64,000 nucleotides of DNA from Psychrobacter glaciei (GTDB lineage: Bacteria; Pseudomonadota; Gammaproteobacteria; Pseudomonadales; Moraxellaceae). Of the stretch, positions 44,255 through 55,593 are shown in pieces. Positions within the stretch are counted from its first letter, which is position 1, and every line of letters starts with the position of its first letter. The stretch lies in contig NZ_BMZR01000003.1 of the NCBI RefSeq assembly GCF_014652895.1, positions 332,059 through 396,058 of the forward strand, read 5' to 3'. The notes under the pieces are model-generated. The model searched no databases. It had not been told where the DNA came from and saw only the letters and a program-made list of their open reading frames with translations. Position numbers and translations under genes: made by a program.

Positions 44255-44944
44255 ATGGCGACTGAATTTAAAAAAAATCATGCCCAGGTTTGTGAAGCTT
44301 GGCGATTACTTGGCGCAGTCAATCGTGCAACGTATCTACAAGCAGCCATCCCAAAACTGGCGCTGCTGACTGGTGATGTCAACAAGGCAAAGCGTCTATT
44401 CCATCATTTATTGAGCGCCGCGCCCAGTCTGGATGAAGTACAGCGTATGACGGGTGCAACGGGTGAGTCCAACGACTTATATGTCACTGGTCGTGGTAAG
44501 ACGATGGTCATCGGCAGTGAGTCTGCGCGTGCAATGGCAGTACTTGGACAGCTAATCGCTGTATTATTGACGGGCAATGAAGTGATATTGCATTGTCCTA
44601 GTCAGGCTGAGATGTGTGATGAAGCAGCAAAAGTGCTTTATGACACTGGCATTAGCGATGATGTATTGAGTGTGGCTAATGATTCGCAAACAATCACGCT
44701 GTTATACATTGACCGTCTCGCGCAAGTTGCTGTTGCAGGTAATAACAGTGAAATACAGACAATCAGTCAAGAGCTTGCCAATACAGATGGTATTTTGACG
44801 CAAGTAATTGCTGTGACCGATATGGAAGGCATGTCAGAGATGCTAACGCCTGATTACCTCCATCGTTTTGTCACTGAGCGGGTAAGAACGATTAATACCA
44901 CTGCTATTGGTGGTAATGCGAGCTTGCTTGAGCTTGGTACTTAG
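44255..44944 (+). CDS. Free-standing PutA C-terminal domain (ALDH-superfamily domain)
   Basis: 229 residues, beginning 11 bases after putA, with AAGGAG before the ATG. It has no catalytic Cys or Glu of an aldehyde dehydrogenase. Its start (about residues 1-60) is a helical segment. The glycine-bearing GATGESNDLYVTGRGKTMVI aligns with PTGERNTYTLLPRERVL, as I recall it from E. coli PutA's C-terminal domain. Its end, TERVRTINTTAIGGNASLLELG, matches that domain's last residues (VNTAAAGGNASLMTIG, recalled). In long PutA proteins this domain closes the channelling tunnel and completes the oligomer flap. It is inferred to dock onto the PutA encoded upstream. The two together are 1320 residues, about the size of full-length E. 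coli PutA. Confidence 0.8.
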   Translation: MATEFKKNHAQVCEAWRLLGAVNRATYLQAAIPKLALLTGDVNKAKRLFHHLLSAAPSLDEVQRMTGATGESNDLYVTGRGKTMVIGSESARAMAVLGQLIAVLLTGNEVILHCPSQAEMCDEAAKVLYDTGISDDVLSVANDSQTITLLYIDRLAQVAVAGNNSEIQTISQELANTDGILTQVIAVTDMEGMSEMLTPDYLHRFVTERVRTINTTAIGGNASLLELGT

Positions 44945-45006
44945 CCAAGGATTTAAGTAATGTCTGATGTCACAATAAAGACTCTAACTTAAAAAGTAAT
45001 ATGTAT

Positions 45007-45044
45007 AAAAAAACCGATATCTGAATCAATCAGGTATCGGTTTT
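45007..45044 (+). terminator. Terminator after the putA operon
   Basis: AAAACCGATATCTGA / TCAGGTATCGGTTTT with a single mismatch and loop ATCAA, flanked by an A-run; usable by the converging roxA gene too. Confidence 0.88.
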
Positions 45045-45086
45045 CTCATGTCTAGATAAGCCAATTACGTGCAACTTTATGCAAAG

Positions 45087-46271
45087 TTATTCAGCCGCGT
45101 CGATCCACACCCAGCCGTTCTCTAGCCATTCGCTCAAATCATCTGCATCAATGTCGGTGACATCTTGGCTATTTAGGTGTTCGCCATTCGCCAAACGTAC
45201 CAATACAGCGCCTGCTGCCTCGTCAAGCCCGTCAATGCGCTGACCATTGGCGTATAGCGTAATGCCCTCACTAGTCTGGCTATAGAGTAGACGATTGCTA
45301 TAGTCAGCTTGCAACGTGGCACCTTCTGCTAGAGCTTGTATCAACTCATCGGTGTCTAACGTCTCTTCTGGCATCAGTGCATCATACTGGCGCTTGCTGA
45401 CGACTTCAGACACTGCTTGGCGAATGATATCATCACCACGCTCAGACTGTAGCATTTGTAATAGCTGATCTTTGATGGCATTAATGCTGCTCGCTTGCAA
45501 TTCACCTGATGCTTGCAGCGCTTGTGGCAACAGCATTGGGATAAATAAATCGCTATCGTTGGTGGCGATATCAGCCAAGCTATCAATGATTTGCATCAAG
45601 TTTGGACGACGACAGCCAAAAGAGAAAGTCAGGCAATCATCTTGTGCGACACCAAAATGCGATAGTTTCGGCGGCACATAAAGCACGTCACCAGCTTCTA
45701 GTATTTCATCAAATATAATCTCGCCCATATCGTCAAACAATCGAATCGGCTCATCAGCGACGAACTCAGTATTTTTATCACAGAATTTACCCAGCTGCCA
45801 ACGTCTAGACCCAAATCCTTGCGCTAAAAACACATCATAATCGTCATAATGTTTGCCGACTGAACCACCTTTTGGCGCATAAGAAACCATGATGTCATCA
45901 CGTTGCCACTGCGGAATAAAGTCAAAGGCTTGCCACAATTGACCAAGTTCAGGTGACCATTGCTCCATGTTCTGCACCAATACCGTCCATTGATCTGGTA
46001 ATTTATTAAAATCAGCTTCAGCCAGTGGGCTTTTTTTGAGTTGCCATTGCGCTTGACCTTCTTTTTTACTAGCTGCTTGGGTCAGCAGACGCGCGCTGGC
46101 GTCTTCTTCAAGGGCTAGACCAAGCATGTCGTCAGGTTCAAACATGCCAGCCAGTTGTGGTAAACCTTGCTTGATAAGCAAGGGTTTTTTTTGCCAATAC
46201 TCGCTCAAAAATTGCTCAGGAGTAATGGCGTCGGGCAAACAAAGGGGAATTGAGGTCATTGATAAGTCCAT
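45087..46271 (-). CDS. roxA: Ribosomal protein uL16 3-hydroxylase (JmjC/cupin, YcfD/RoxA family)
   Basis: 394 residues. A JmjC-type cupin core at about 90-220 carries the iron-binding HxD (VGKHYDDYDVFLAQGFGSRR, His and Asp) and the distal His in YVPPKLSHFGVAQDDCLTFS. The length and layout, an N-terminal PEQFLSEYWQKKPLLIKQG motif and a C-terminal winged-helix region, match E. coli YcfD. YcfD hydroxylates an arginine of ribosomal protein L16 using 2-oxoglutarate and oxygen. The start has no clear binding site; Met5 (46259) is an alternative. Confidence 0.93.
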   Translation of the reverse strand: MDLSMTSIPLCLPDAITPEQFLSEYWQKKPLLIKQGLPQLAGMFEPDDMLGLALEEDASARLLTQAASKKEGQAQWQLKKSPLAEADFNKLPDQWTVLVQNMEQWSPELGQLWQAFDFIPQWQRDDIMVSYAPKGGSVGKHYDDYDVFLAQGFGSRRWQLGKFCDKNTEFVADEPIRLFDDMGEIIFDEILEAGDVLYVPPKLSHFGVAQDDCLTFSFGCRRPNLMQIIDSLADIATNDSDLFIPMLLPQALQASGELQASSINAIKDQLLQMLQSERGDDIIRQAVSEVVSKRQYDALMPEETLDTDELIQALAEGATLQADYSNRLLYSQTSEGITLYANGQRIDGLDEAAGAVLVRLANGEHLNSQDVTDIDADDLSEWLENGWVWIDAAE

Positions 46272-46426
46272 ATCTGAAAATGGGTGTAAGATTAATCGTG
46301 AGGAGTGCTTTATAGGAAGGTTTTAATAGTTTATGATTATCGCTTATCTGATAACCAGTCTTATTGACGTTAATTGCTACTTGTTAATGGCCAATATCAG
46401 AGCATCCCATCAATCGTAGGAAGTTT

Positions 46427-46612
46427 ATGAAAAAATTACATTTTATCGTCATTATCGCTAGTATTTTTTTACTACAAGCCTGTGTACACAAGATAGTAAC
46501 CGTACCAGCTAAAATCGCTTATAAAACCACTAAAGGTGTGGTTAAAGGTACCGTCGCTGTGGGTAAAGCCATCATACCGGGCGACAGTGATGACGACAAA
46601 AAAGATGATTAA
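46427..46612 (+). CDS. Small lipoprotein (NF038104-like)
   Basis: 61 residues. The signal ends IFLLQAC (Cys19), leaving a 43-residue mature lipoprotein VHKIVTVPAKIAYKTTKGVV with an acidic Asp/Lys tail GDSDDDKKDD. The alternating valine/lysine/threonine pattern matches a Moraxellaceae lipoprotein family I recall as NF038104. AGGAAG is in good position before the ATG. Function unknown. Confidence 0.85.
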   Translation: MKKLHFIVIIASIFLLQACVHKIVTVPAKIAYKTTKGVVKGTVAVGKAIIPGDSDDDKKDD

Positions 46613-46644
46613 ATATTTTGATTATTATGTAGTTACTTTGATTG

Positions 46645-47283
46645 TTATTCAATAATCATTCGTTTATGACGGGTTTGAAATAGAGTAATCACCGCAGCAA
46701 TCAGCCCACCGAGTAGTGCTAACGCCATGTCTTTGTGGGCATCCCAACTATCACCTTGCTGACCATTATAAGCCTCTGCCGCTTCTGGCGATAAAGTCGC
46801 TGCAATTCCCCATTCTAATAGCTCGTAAAGCAGGCTTGATGACATATTAATCATGAGTGCAATGGCTATCAAAAGTTTGATGGATGATATCTTAAAAATA
46901 AATTTTGAGCTCTCAACCATCGCACTGAATAGCAAAAGCCCATAGCTAAAATGTACGAGCCTGTCATACATATTACGCTGCCAACCAAACAAATCGTTTA
47001 AGCTGACACCAAATATGAGCTGTGTCCAATCATCATAGGGCACATATGAGTATAGATAACGTGCACCGATAATATGAATGAATAGAAACATCGAAGCGAG
47101 GACATAGGAGCGTGAGCTAATATGCCAGTAGCGATATGAGAACAGCATCAACTCTAAAAAAATCAAGGTACCCAACTGATGTAGTAGGTAGCTTGACCAT
47201 TCTAGAGGCTCAATACTTGCCAGTACCATAACGATGAATACCGCCATAGTACTGACAACTACAGATTTAAAATTTCGCTGCAT
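46645..47283 (-). CDS. DUF2238 inner-membrane protein (YjdF-like)
   Basis: 212 residues with about six membrane helices. The family signature is in the second half: DRLVHFSYGLLLFS (about 109-122), SSLLYELLEWGIAA and GQQGDSWDAHKDMALALLGG (about 168-187), as in E. coli YjdF/DUF2238 proteins. Its role is not established. It ends 40 bases before purB's stop region and is on the same strand as purB, downstream of it. Confidence 0.9.
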   Translation of the reverse strand: MQRNFKSVVVSTMAVFIVMVLASIEPLEWSSYLLHQLGTLIFLELMLFSYRYWHISSRSYVLASMFLFIHIIGARYLYSYVPYDDWTQLIFGVSLNDLFGWQRNMYDRLVHFSYGLLLFSAMVESSKFIFKISSIKLLIAIALMINMSSSLLYELLEWGIAATLSPEAAEAYNGQQGDSWDAHKDMALALLGGLIAAVITLFQTRHKRMIIE

Positions 47284-47323
47284 GTTGCCCGCTTATTTTT
47301 TGCTAGCTATTAATAGCAGCCAA

Positions 47324-48724
<1,401 letters not shown>

Positions 48725-48783
48725 TCATTGGTTATGAAAGTGAACGAAGTTAAAAAATATTAAAATACAAGAAAAAAATATGC

Positions 48784-50010
48784 TTAAAATCCGCAAGGCG
48801 CATCAATTGACGCAATCACGCCACCGCCTAAACAAACCTCATCAATATAAAAGACTGCTGATTGACCGGGAGTGACTGCGCGTTGTGGCTCGTCAAACAC
48901 CACGCGGACATCACTTCCGTCAGTACTTGTCGCAAATACACGACACGCTTGATCTGGTTGGCGATAGCGTGCTTTTGCCATACAGCGTAAACCCTCTGTG
49001 GTAAACACTTCCGCAGGTGGTAGACCATCAACCCAATCCATTTTATAAGCGGTTAGCTCATTACTGAGCATCATTGGATGTTCGTGACCTTGACCGACAA
49101 TCAAACGGTTTTTGTCTAGGTTTTTTGCCAATACAAACCAAGGTTCTTCAGGACGATCTTTGACACCGCCAATACCGATACCGCCACGTTGACCCAAGGT
49201 ATAATACATCAAGCCATCATGAGTGCCGATGGTATGCCCATCGTCAGTCACGATATCGCCTTTTTGGGCAGGCAGGTATTGTTGTAAAAAGTCCTTAAAA
49301 CGACGCTCACTGATGAAGCAGATACCTGTAGAGTCTTTCTTTTTGGCAGTCGCCAAATCATGCTCTTCTGCAATCTGACGTACGACAGGTTTTTCGAGCT
49401 CGCCAACTGGAAATAACGTCTTGGCAATTTTATCGCCACCAACCGCATGTAAGAAGTAACTTTGGTCTTTGTTATTATCCAAGCCACGTAATAGTTGCGC
49501 AACTTCTGTACCGTTGTCGTTTTTATAATTGACGCTGCGGCGCGTATAGTGACCAGTAGCGATGTAATCAGCACCAAGGGTCAAGGCATAGTCTAAGAAC
49601 GCCTTAAACTTAATCTCTTTATTACATAAAATATCTGGATTGGGTGTACGTCCAGCTTTATATTCCGCTAAAAAGTGCTCAAAAACCCGATCCCAATATT
49701 CCATGGCAAAATTGGCAGTGTGCAGCTTCATACCAATTTTATCGCATACCGCTTGCGCATCGGCCAAATCGTCCATTGCTGTACAGTATTCGGTACCGTC
49801 ATCTTCTTCCCAGTTTTTCATAAACAGACCCTCGACCTTAAAGCCTGCTTTCTGAAGCAAGACGGCCGATACGGAAGAGTCGACCCCGCCTGACATACCG
49901 ACAATCACATGCTTGCTGCTAGGATTATCGATATCGGCAAGCGTCAAAGTACGCTGGGCGTTAAAAGAATCAGAAACGGGTATGCTTGAAGTATTTGGCA
50001 TGACTGACAT
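48784..50010 (-). CDS. mnmA: tRNA-specific 2-thiouridylase MnmA
   Basis: 408 residues from the ATG at 50010 (MSVMPN); a TTG at 50022 extends it by four. The PP-loop ATPase motif [16 protein letters not shown] is at about residue 42. Catalytic Cys residues sit in [12 protein letters not shown] and [18 protein letters not shown]. It thiolates U34 of tRNA Lys, Glu and Gln. The first about 35 residues are an extension with no domain. Its product is modified further by MnmE/MnmG; mnmG is in the same window at 52350. Confidence 0.96.
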   Translation of the reverse strand: MSVMPNTSSIPVSDSFNAQRTLTLADIDNPSSKHVIVGMSGGVDSSVSAVLLQKAGFKVEGLFMKNWEEDDGTEYCTAMDDLADAQAVCDKIGMKLHTANFAMEYWDRVFEHFLAEYKAGRTPNPDILCNKEIKFKAFLDYALTLGADYIATGHYTRRSVNYKNDNGTEVAQLLRGLDNNKDQSYFLHAVGGDKIAKTLFPVGELEKPVVRQIAEEHDLATAKKKDSTGICFISERRFKDFLQQYLPAQKGDIVTDDGHTIGTHDGLMYYTLGQRGGIGIGGVKDRPEEPWFVLAKNLDKNRLIVGQGHEHPMMLSNELTAYKMDWVDGLPPAEVFTTEGLRCMAKARYRQPDQACRVFATSTDGSDVRVVFDEPQRAVTPGQSAVFYIDEVCLGGGVIASIDAPCGF

Positions 50011-50278
50011 AGAGCGGCTCAACTTTTTATACCTTATCCAAATTTGAACGACTACTGAAATTAATGTAACCCCTAGGGTAACAGGCTTAGCGATTTGATA
50101 ATCTCAGCTTATCTTTTGGACTTATCTCTTAGACTGGGTATTATGATAAAATAAGCGTCATATTATACCAGTTAATTAAAACTGGTGGCGAGCTAAGCGG
50201 TCTTACCGTCAGAAAATAGCTTTAAAAATTCAGATAGTGGTTTTCAATTATTTTAATCACGCTCAATTTGGAATAATA

Positions 50279-50770
50279 ATGATAAAAATTGGTCAAGGTA
50301 TCGACGTTCATGCTTTTCATAACAATGGTCAGCAGCAGCAATATGTCATCTTAGCTGGCGTGCCCATTGAGCATACCCACAGTTTGCTTGCACACTCTGA
50401 TGGTGATGTAGTGCTACACGCCCTCGCGGATGCGCTGCTTGGCGCACTGGCACTTGGTGATATCGGTCAACATTTTCCTGATACCGATGCGGCGCATGCA
50501 GGCTTGGATTCACGAGTCTTGCTACGTTATGTCTATGGTAAAGTACAAGAAGCAGGGTATCGGTTAGGCAATGCTGATATAACCGTAATGTGCGAACGTC
50601 CAAAGCTGGCGCCGCACAGTCAGGCAATGCGTGACAATATCGCCAGTGACTTACATACTGATATTGGAAATATCAGCGTTAAGGCGACCACCACTGAAAA
50701 ACTAGGCTTTACCGGTCGGCAAGAAGGCATCATGGCTAATGCCGTGGTATTATTAGTTCCTGTCATCTAA
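50279..50770 (+). CDS. ispF: 2-C-methyl-D-erythritol 2,4-cyclodiphosphate synthase
   Basis: 163 residues from the ATG at 50279 ([13 protein letters not shown]); the longer frame from 50237 is not family-like. Metal ligands lie in GIDVHAF (Asp, His) and in [20 protein letters not shown]. It catalyses the cyclisation step of the non-mevalonate isoprenoid pathway. [20 protein letters not shown] is the C-terminal signature. A small ACCAGTT/AACTGGT hairpin lies upstream at 50167-50186. Transcribed divergently from mnmA. Confidence 0.97.
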   Translation: MIKIGQGIDVHAFHNNGQQQQYVILAGVPIEHTHSLLAHSDGDVVLHALADALLGALALGDIGQHFPDTDAAHAGLDSRVLLRYVYGKVQEAGYRLGNADITVMCERPKLAPHSQAMRDNIASDLHTDIGNISVKATTTEKLGFTGRQEGIMANAVVLLVPVI

Positions 50771-50938
50771 CCTAACGTCATCGAACCTAGCTAGAGAGCG
50801 ATTGACTAAAAGAATGATTGGCTGAACCGATATGTAGATTTTTCTTGTAATACTATGACGACTGCCCCATATCTTCATATAATTATTTTGTTATATAAAT
50901 AACCGTTTTAATGAACCGCTTTATCAATAGGAGCTTTT

Positions 50939-51289
50939 ATGAGTGAACAAACCCCAAATACTGCTGCAAACGATGTTGAACAATTGATCCGTGATCAAAT
51001 CAAAGATAATAAAGTTATCTTATACATGAAAGGCACGCCGCAATTTCCACAATGTGGCTTTTCTGCTAAATCGATTGAGGTTCTTACTCAGATCGGTCGT
51101 CCGTTTGCCTTTGTAAATATTTTAGAAAATCCAGAAATTCGTGCAACGTTGCCAAAAGTTGCCAATTGGCCAACGTTCCCTCAGTTATGGATTGACGGTG
51201 AATTGATGGGCGGATCAGATATCATTTTGCAGATGTATCAATCAGGTGAGCTTAAGCCGTTGGTTGAAGCAAACAGCCCTGCTGCCTAA
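50939..51289 (+). CDS. grxD: Monothiol glutaredoxin Grx4
   Basis: 116 residues. The CGFS active site is in MKGTPQFPQCGFSAKSIEVL (Cys at about residue 40), and NWPTFPQLWIDGELMGGSD holds the cis-Pro and glutathione-binding Gly-Gly-Ser. Monothiol glutaredoxins bind and deliver [2Fe-2S] clusters. TAGGAGC in the leader gives a strong start. Own terminator at 51360-51407. Confidence 0.96.
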   Translation: MSEQTPNTAANDVEQLIRDQIKDNKVILYMKGTPQFPQCGFSAKSIEVLTQIGRPFAFVNILENPEIRATLPKVANWPTFPQLWIDGELMGGSDIILQMYQSGELKPLVEANSPAA

Positions 51290-51359
51290 TATTTAAGCGC
51301 TTTTATTGGACTGTGTTAATGTCTAAATAATCGTCGCATAATAATGACGCACAGCGAAT

Positions 51360-51407
51360 CCGAGTAGCCTCTCTTAACAGATTGGACTGGCTGCTCGGGT
51401 TTTTTAT
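51360..51407 (+). terminator. Terminator after grxD
   Basis: CCGAGTAGCC / GGCTGCTCGG with one mismatch and a 19-base loop, followed by GTTTTTT. Confidence 0.8.
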
Positions 51408-51490
51408 TGTCTATGCAATTGATTGTTTTTATAGGTTTTAACCCCATATAGTGTTCAAGATAAACCCAGTTTACATAATAAGAGAGACTT

Positions 51491-52078
51491 ATGAATACTA
51501 AATCAAATAATAATGAACTCACTGAACCACAAGCTGCTGATCAAGAAAATGACCAAAAAAATAAGCAGCAAGAAGCCGCCGAGCAAGCTGCGATTGAAAA
51601 GCGCCGTGACTACTTAAAAAGTGAATCGACACGCATTACAGAAATTGCAGGTAACGAGCCAAATTCAGCACTCAAATGTATTCATCAGCTTAGTGTGGCA
51701 GGCGGCGCGACAGAAGCGACGTATATTGCTATCGAACAACGTGTCGTTGCGGATCAAGATACCGCGGGTGCTTACCATCTAGCTTTGATGGCACAAAACA
51801 CGCCAGATCTACCGATTGATGCCCGTCAGCTTATTGAGCTGGTTGTCAATAAAGGGGATAACGATCAGCGCTTGGCACTACTTAAGAACTTACCACTGCC
51901 GCCAGTAGATATGATTAAAGAACAGATTTTAGCCAGTGACGATGGTGATGCCATTGGTTTGATGAATGCCTATTTACAGATCAATCCAGAGGGTTATGGT
52001 AGCCATCATATGCTGGGTAGTGGTCAGGCAGATCGTATTGTACCGCTGAGTCCTGGTAACAGCTTAGACCTGAAGTAA
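51491..52078 (+). CDS. Hypothetical protein (unrecognised)
   Basis: 195 residues, soluble. The first about 45 residues are Gln/Glu/Asn/Lys-rich and probably coiled or disordered (ENDQKNKQQEAAEQAA). The rest is helical with regular hydrophobic spacing (HLALMAQNTPDLPIDARQLI, LALLKNLPLPPVDMIKEQIL) and ends RIVPLSPGNSLDLK. I do not recognise a family. AGAGAGAC precedes the ATG. It sits between grxD and mnmG with its own spacing on both sides, so it is probably a separate unit. Confidence 0.75.
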   Translation: MNTKSNNNELTEPQAADQENDQKNKQQEAAEQAAIEKRRDYLKSESTRITEIAGNEPNSALKCIHQLSVAGGATEATYIAIEQRVVADQDTAGAYHLALMAQNTPDLPIDARQLIELVVNKGDNDQRLALLKNLPLPPVDMIKEQILASDDGDAIGLMNAYLQINPEGYGSHHMLGSGQADRIVPLSPGNSLDLK

Positions 52079-52163
52079 TCATGATAATTTAGCATTTGTG
52101 AGAAAGTGCTCATGGGTTAAAGGGTACTGAGAAAGCTTAATTTCAATAGTTTTTGCAGTAACG

Positions 52164-52192
52164 TTTTTTAAGCATCAAAAAATTGTTATAAT
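52164..52192 (+). promoter_or_regulatory. Candidate extended -10 promoter for mnmG
   Basis: A perfect TATAAT (52187-52192) is preceded by TGT (extended -10), 17 bases after a poor -35 TTTTTT. The sequence AAAATTGTTATAAT is shared with the promoter at 15346-15376. A leader of about 150 bases would precede mnmG. Confidence 0.5.
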
Positions 52193-52349
52193 GATGGGTT
52201 ATCTATTAAGCTCCTTTTTTTCTAAAGGTCTTTAGCGATTTACCTTATCCGTTCTTAAAATACGATTGACGCCTATTCATCACGCGACAAGTTAGGGTTA
52301 ATAACCCATAACTTGTCGCCAGAAATATCGTCATTCAAGCGAGGCATGC

Positions 52350-54245
52350 ATGCAATATCCAAAACATTACGACGTGGTAGTTATCGGTGGCGGTCATGCC
52401 GGTACGGAAGCTGCCTTGGCAGCCGCACGTATGGGCGCGCAGACCTTGCTGTTGACGCATAATATTGAAACGCTCGGGCAGATGAGCTGTAATCCAGCGA
52501 TTGGCGGAATTGGTAAATCGCATTTGGTACGTGAGATTGATGCGTTGGGCGGTGCCATGGCGCTAGCAACTGATAAAGCGGGTATTCAGTTTCGCGTATT
52601 GAACAGCCGTAAAGGTGCTGCCGTACGCGCGACACGTGCGCAAGCGGATCGTATTTTGTACAAAGCTGCCATCCGTCATACATTAGAGAACCAGCCCAAC
52701 CTAGATTTATTTCAGCAAGGCGCTGATGATATTTTGGTAGAAAATGGTCGTGCAACGGCGGTTGTCAGCTCGACAGGCATTATCTTTAAGACTGAAACAG
52801 TGGTTTTGACTTCAGGCACCTTCTTAGGCGGTGTTATTCACATCGGACTTGAAAACTCAAAGGGTGGACGCGCAGGAGATCAACCATCTATCAAGCTGGC
52901 TGACCGTTTACGTGAATTAAAATTGCCAGTAGGTCGTCTAAAAACAGGAACACCAGCGCGTATCGATGCGCGTAGCGTTGATTTTAGTGTGATGACCGTA
53001 CAGCCGGGTGATACACCGCTACCAGTCATGAGCTATATGGGTGATGTGTCTATGCATCCAGAGCAGGTCAACTGCTATATCACGCATACCAATGCGCGCA
53101 CCCATGACATCATCCGTGAGAATTTAGACCGCTCACCGATGTTCTCTGGCAAAATCGAAGGCGTGGGTCCACGTTATTGCCCATCGATTGAAGACAAAAT
53201 CCATCGTTTTGCAGATAAAGACAGCCATCAAATCTTTATCGAGCCAGAAGGTCTGACCACGCACGAGCTATATCCAAATGGTATCTCGACCAGCTTGCCG
53301 TTTGATGTGCAGTTAGACTTTATTCATAGTATGAAAGGGTTAGAAAACGCGCATATTACTCGCCCAGGTTATGCGATTGAATATGATTACTTTGATCCAC
53401 AAAACCTAAAGCCAACGCTTGAGACCAAGTCTATCGATCGTTTGTACTTCGCGGGTCAAATTAACGGAACGACTGGCTATGAAGAAGCGGGCGTGCAGGG
53501 TCTACTAGCAGGTACTAATGCGGCACTCGTCACCACTAATAATAGTGAGTTTGAGACGTGGACACCGCGCCGCGATGAAGCGTATCTTGGTGTGCTTGTT
53601 GATGATTTGATTACCCATGGTACGACTGAGCCATATCGTATGTTTACGAGCCGCGCAGAATATCGCCTACTGCTACGTGAAGACAACGCGGATCAACGCT
53701 TAACTGAGACGGGTCGTAAGCTTGGCTTGGTAGATGATGTGCGCTGGCAGGCTTATCAAGAAAAAGTGGAAGCGATTACGACAGAGACTTCACGTCTAAA
53801 AGACATGTGGGCAACACCTGCCAATGCGCTAGGTAAACAAGTCACTGAGCAAACTGGTGAAGTGCTCTCTAAAGAATCGACAGCCTTTGATTTGCTTAAG
53901 CGTCCGCAGATTCACTTTGCTGATATTGCTGCTATTACAGACTCAAAAGTCGACACACAAGTGGGTGAGCAGATAGAGATTTCTGTCAAATACGCAGGTT
54001 ACATTGATCGTCAGCAAGAAGACATCGATCAAATGAAGCGTCTAGAGAATACTGCACTGCCACTAGACTTTGATTACAGTGTGGTATCAGGATTATCAAA
54101 TGAGATTGTGCAAAAGCTCACGCAAGTTCGTCCTGCCACGCTGGCTCAAGCTGGACGTGTGAGCGGCGTTACGCCTGCTGCCATACAGCTCTTGGCAATG
54201 ACGGTCAAAAAGCACAAAAAAGCGAAAGCGGCTTTGGGCTCTTAA
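52350..54245 (+). CDS. mnmG: tRNA uridine-5-carboxymethylaminomethyl modification enzyme MnmG (GidA)
   Basis: 631 residues (E. coli 629). The FAD-binding [20 protein letters not shown] is at the N-terminus. GidA signatures include [22 protein letters not shown] and [19 protein letters not shown]. The C-terminal helical domain with [20 protein letters not shown] binds MnmE. Together with MnmE it adds the cmnm5 group at U34 of tRNAs also modified by MnmA. GAGG precedes the ATG at 7 bases. A terminator follows at 54274-54310. Confidence 0.98.
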   Translation: MQYPKHYDVVVIGGGHAGTEAALAAARMGAQTLLLTHNIETLGQMSCNPAIGGIGKSHLVREIDALGGAMALATDKAGIQFRVLNSRKGAAVRATRAQADRILYKAAIRHTLENQPNLDLFQQGADDILVENGRATAVVSSTGIIFKTETVVLTSGTFLGGVIHIGLENSKGGRAGDQPSIKLADRLRELKLPVGRLKTGTPARIDARSVDFSVMTVQPGDTPLPVMSYMGDVSMHPEQVNCYITHTNARTHDIIRENLDRSPMFSGKIEGVGPRYCPSIEDKIHRFADKDSHQIFIEPEGLTTHELYPNGISTSLPFDVQLDFIHSMKGLENAHITRPGYAIEYDYFDPQNLKPTLETKSIDRLYFAGQINGTTGYEEAGVQGLLAGTNAALVTTNNSEFETWTPRRDEAYLGVLVDDLITHGTTEPYRMFTSRAEYRLLLREDNADQRLTETGRKLGLVDDVRWQAYQEKVEAITTETSRLKDMWATPANALGKQVTEQTGEVLSKESTAFDLLKRPQIHFADIAAITDSKVDTQVGEQIEISVKYAGYIDRQQEDIDQMKRLENTALPLDFDYSVVSGLSNEIVQKLTQVRPATLAQAGRVSGVTPAAIQLLAMTVKKHKKAKAALGS

Positions 54246-54273
54246 ACTTAGCACAATCACGCATATAGAGTAC

Positions 54274-54310
54274 AAAAAAGCCCGTGATAATACGTTATCA
54301 CGGGTTTTTA
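54274..54310 (+). terminator. Terminator after mnmG
   Basis: CCCGTGATAA / TTATCACGGG perfect stem with loop TACG-type centre, preceded by AAAAAAG and followed by TTTTTA. Confidence 0.9.
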
Positions 54311-54468
54311 TTTGTCAAAAATACAGTGGCCATTAAAAGAAAACGACACAACCTTGTTTTACAGGCTACTTTGTCTCTATACTGGGTCAGAAAGTTTCGT
54401 TATTACTTGTTAATTTATCTCGTTGATGTCCATATTATGATGGGCTTGTCATCGAATTGAGCCTATTT

Positions 54469-55428
54469 ATGATTGATGCTATTGTCTTTGCCATTACTAT
54501 TGTCCTGCCCAACCTTGCCTTGATGTGGTTGGGTTTTTTTATGCAAAGACGTGGTGAGGCGAGCCAGACGTTTATTGACCAAGCATCGAGCTTTGTCTTT
54601 AATTACTGTTTGCCGTGTTTGCTTTTTTTTAGCGTTGTCGATAGTGATGTCGATTACAGCAAACAAATCACGCTGATAGCGGCTGGTATTTTGGTGACAT
54701 TTATTTTGTTTATTGGTGCAGAGATTTACGCCAAATATTTTGTGAGCAAACCGGCTGATCAAGGGGTGTTTGTACAAGGCATATTTCGGAGCAATATGGC
54801 CATTATTGGACTGGCAACGGTGGCTAATGCCTATGGGGAGCGGGGCTTAAGCATCGGTGCAGTCTATATGGGTGTGGTCACGATATTGTTTAATATCTTA
54901 GCAGTTATAACCCTCAGTCGTGTGTCTAAAAGTGTGGATGATACGTGGGTTAGTCGCAGTACCATGATTGTCAAAAAGCTGTTTACCAACCCATTGATCA
55001 TCGCATTAGTAGCGGCATTTGCTTATAAGGCATTACCGCTACCACCTATTACAGGTGTGATTCATACGACTGGTGATTTACTCGCCGCGGTGGCATTGCC
55101 GTTAGCGTTGATTTGCGCCGGTGCCAGTATTGATTTGAAGTCAATGTTGCACCCTTCTGGATTGTCCATGCAGGCCAGTATCGGTCGTATTGTCATTGCG
55201 CCATTGATTGCCATCGCTATTGGATTGGGTTTTGGTCTATCAGGTGTGCATATGGGTGTATTGTTTTTGATGGCAGCAGCACCCACAGCTGCCGCCAGCT
55301 ACGTAATGGCAAAAGCCATGGGTGGTAATGATGTGTTAGCGGCGAATATCTTAGCTTTTACCACTGTCGTAGGCATGTTTGGAATGGCGATTGGCGCGGC
55401 AATATTACGTGGTATAGGTCTTATTTGA
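54469..55428 (+). CDS. AEC-family transporter (auxin efflux carrier-like)
   Basis: 319 residues from the ATG at 54469; a TTG at 54457 is an alternative. Ten predicted membrane helices split into two halves of five, as in AEC/MleP permeases. Conserved segments include FVFNYCLPCLLFFSVV, SNMAIIGLATVANAYGERG and LLAAVALPLALICAGASIDL. Family members export or import small organic acids or malonate. No substrate is inferred. Single gene. Confidence 0.9.
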   Translation: MIDAIVFAITIVLPNLALMWLGFFMQRRGEASQTFIDQASSFVFNYCLPCLLFFSVVDSDVDYSKQITLIAAGILVTFILFIGAEIYAKYFVSKPADQGVFVQGIFRSNMAIIGLATVANAYGERGLSIGAVYMGVVTILFNILAVITLSRVSKSVDDTWVSRSTMIVKKLFTNPLIIALVAAFAYKALPLPPITGVIHTTGDLLAAVALPLALICAGASIDLKSMLHPSGLSMQASIGRIVIAPLIAIAIGLGFGLSGVHMGVLFLMAAAPTAAASYVMAKAMGGNDVLAANILAFTTVVGMFGMAIGAAILRGIGLI

Positions 55429-55593
55429 ACTATATCATCCTTAATTACATGGGAACCTAATTGACTCTAATTTAGTATTAATGAAATTTAGTCAGGTTTT
55501 TATTGAAATATTTAAATCTGTGATGTATTGTTACCTAAAATTACTATCTATAACAATATAAAGACACTGTTGAGTCTAACTTCAGGTAACTAA

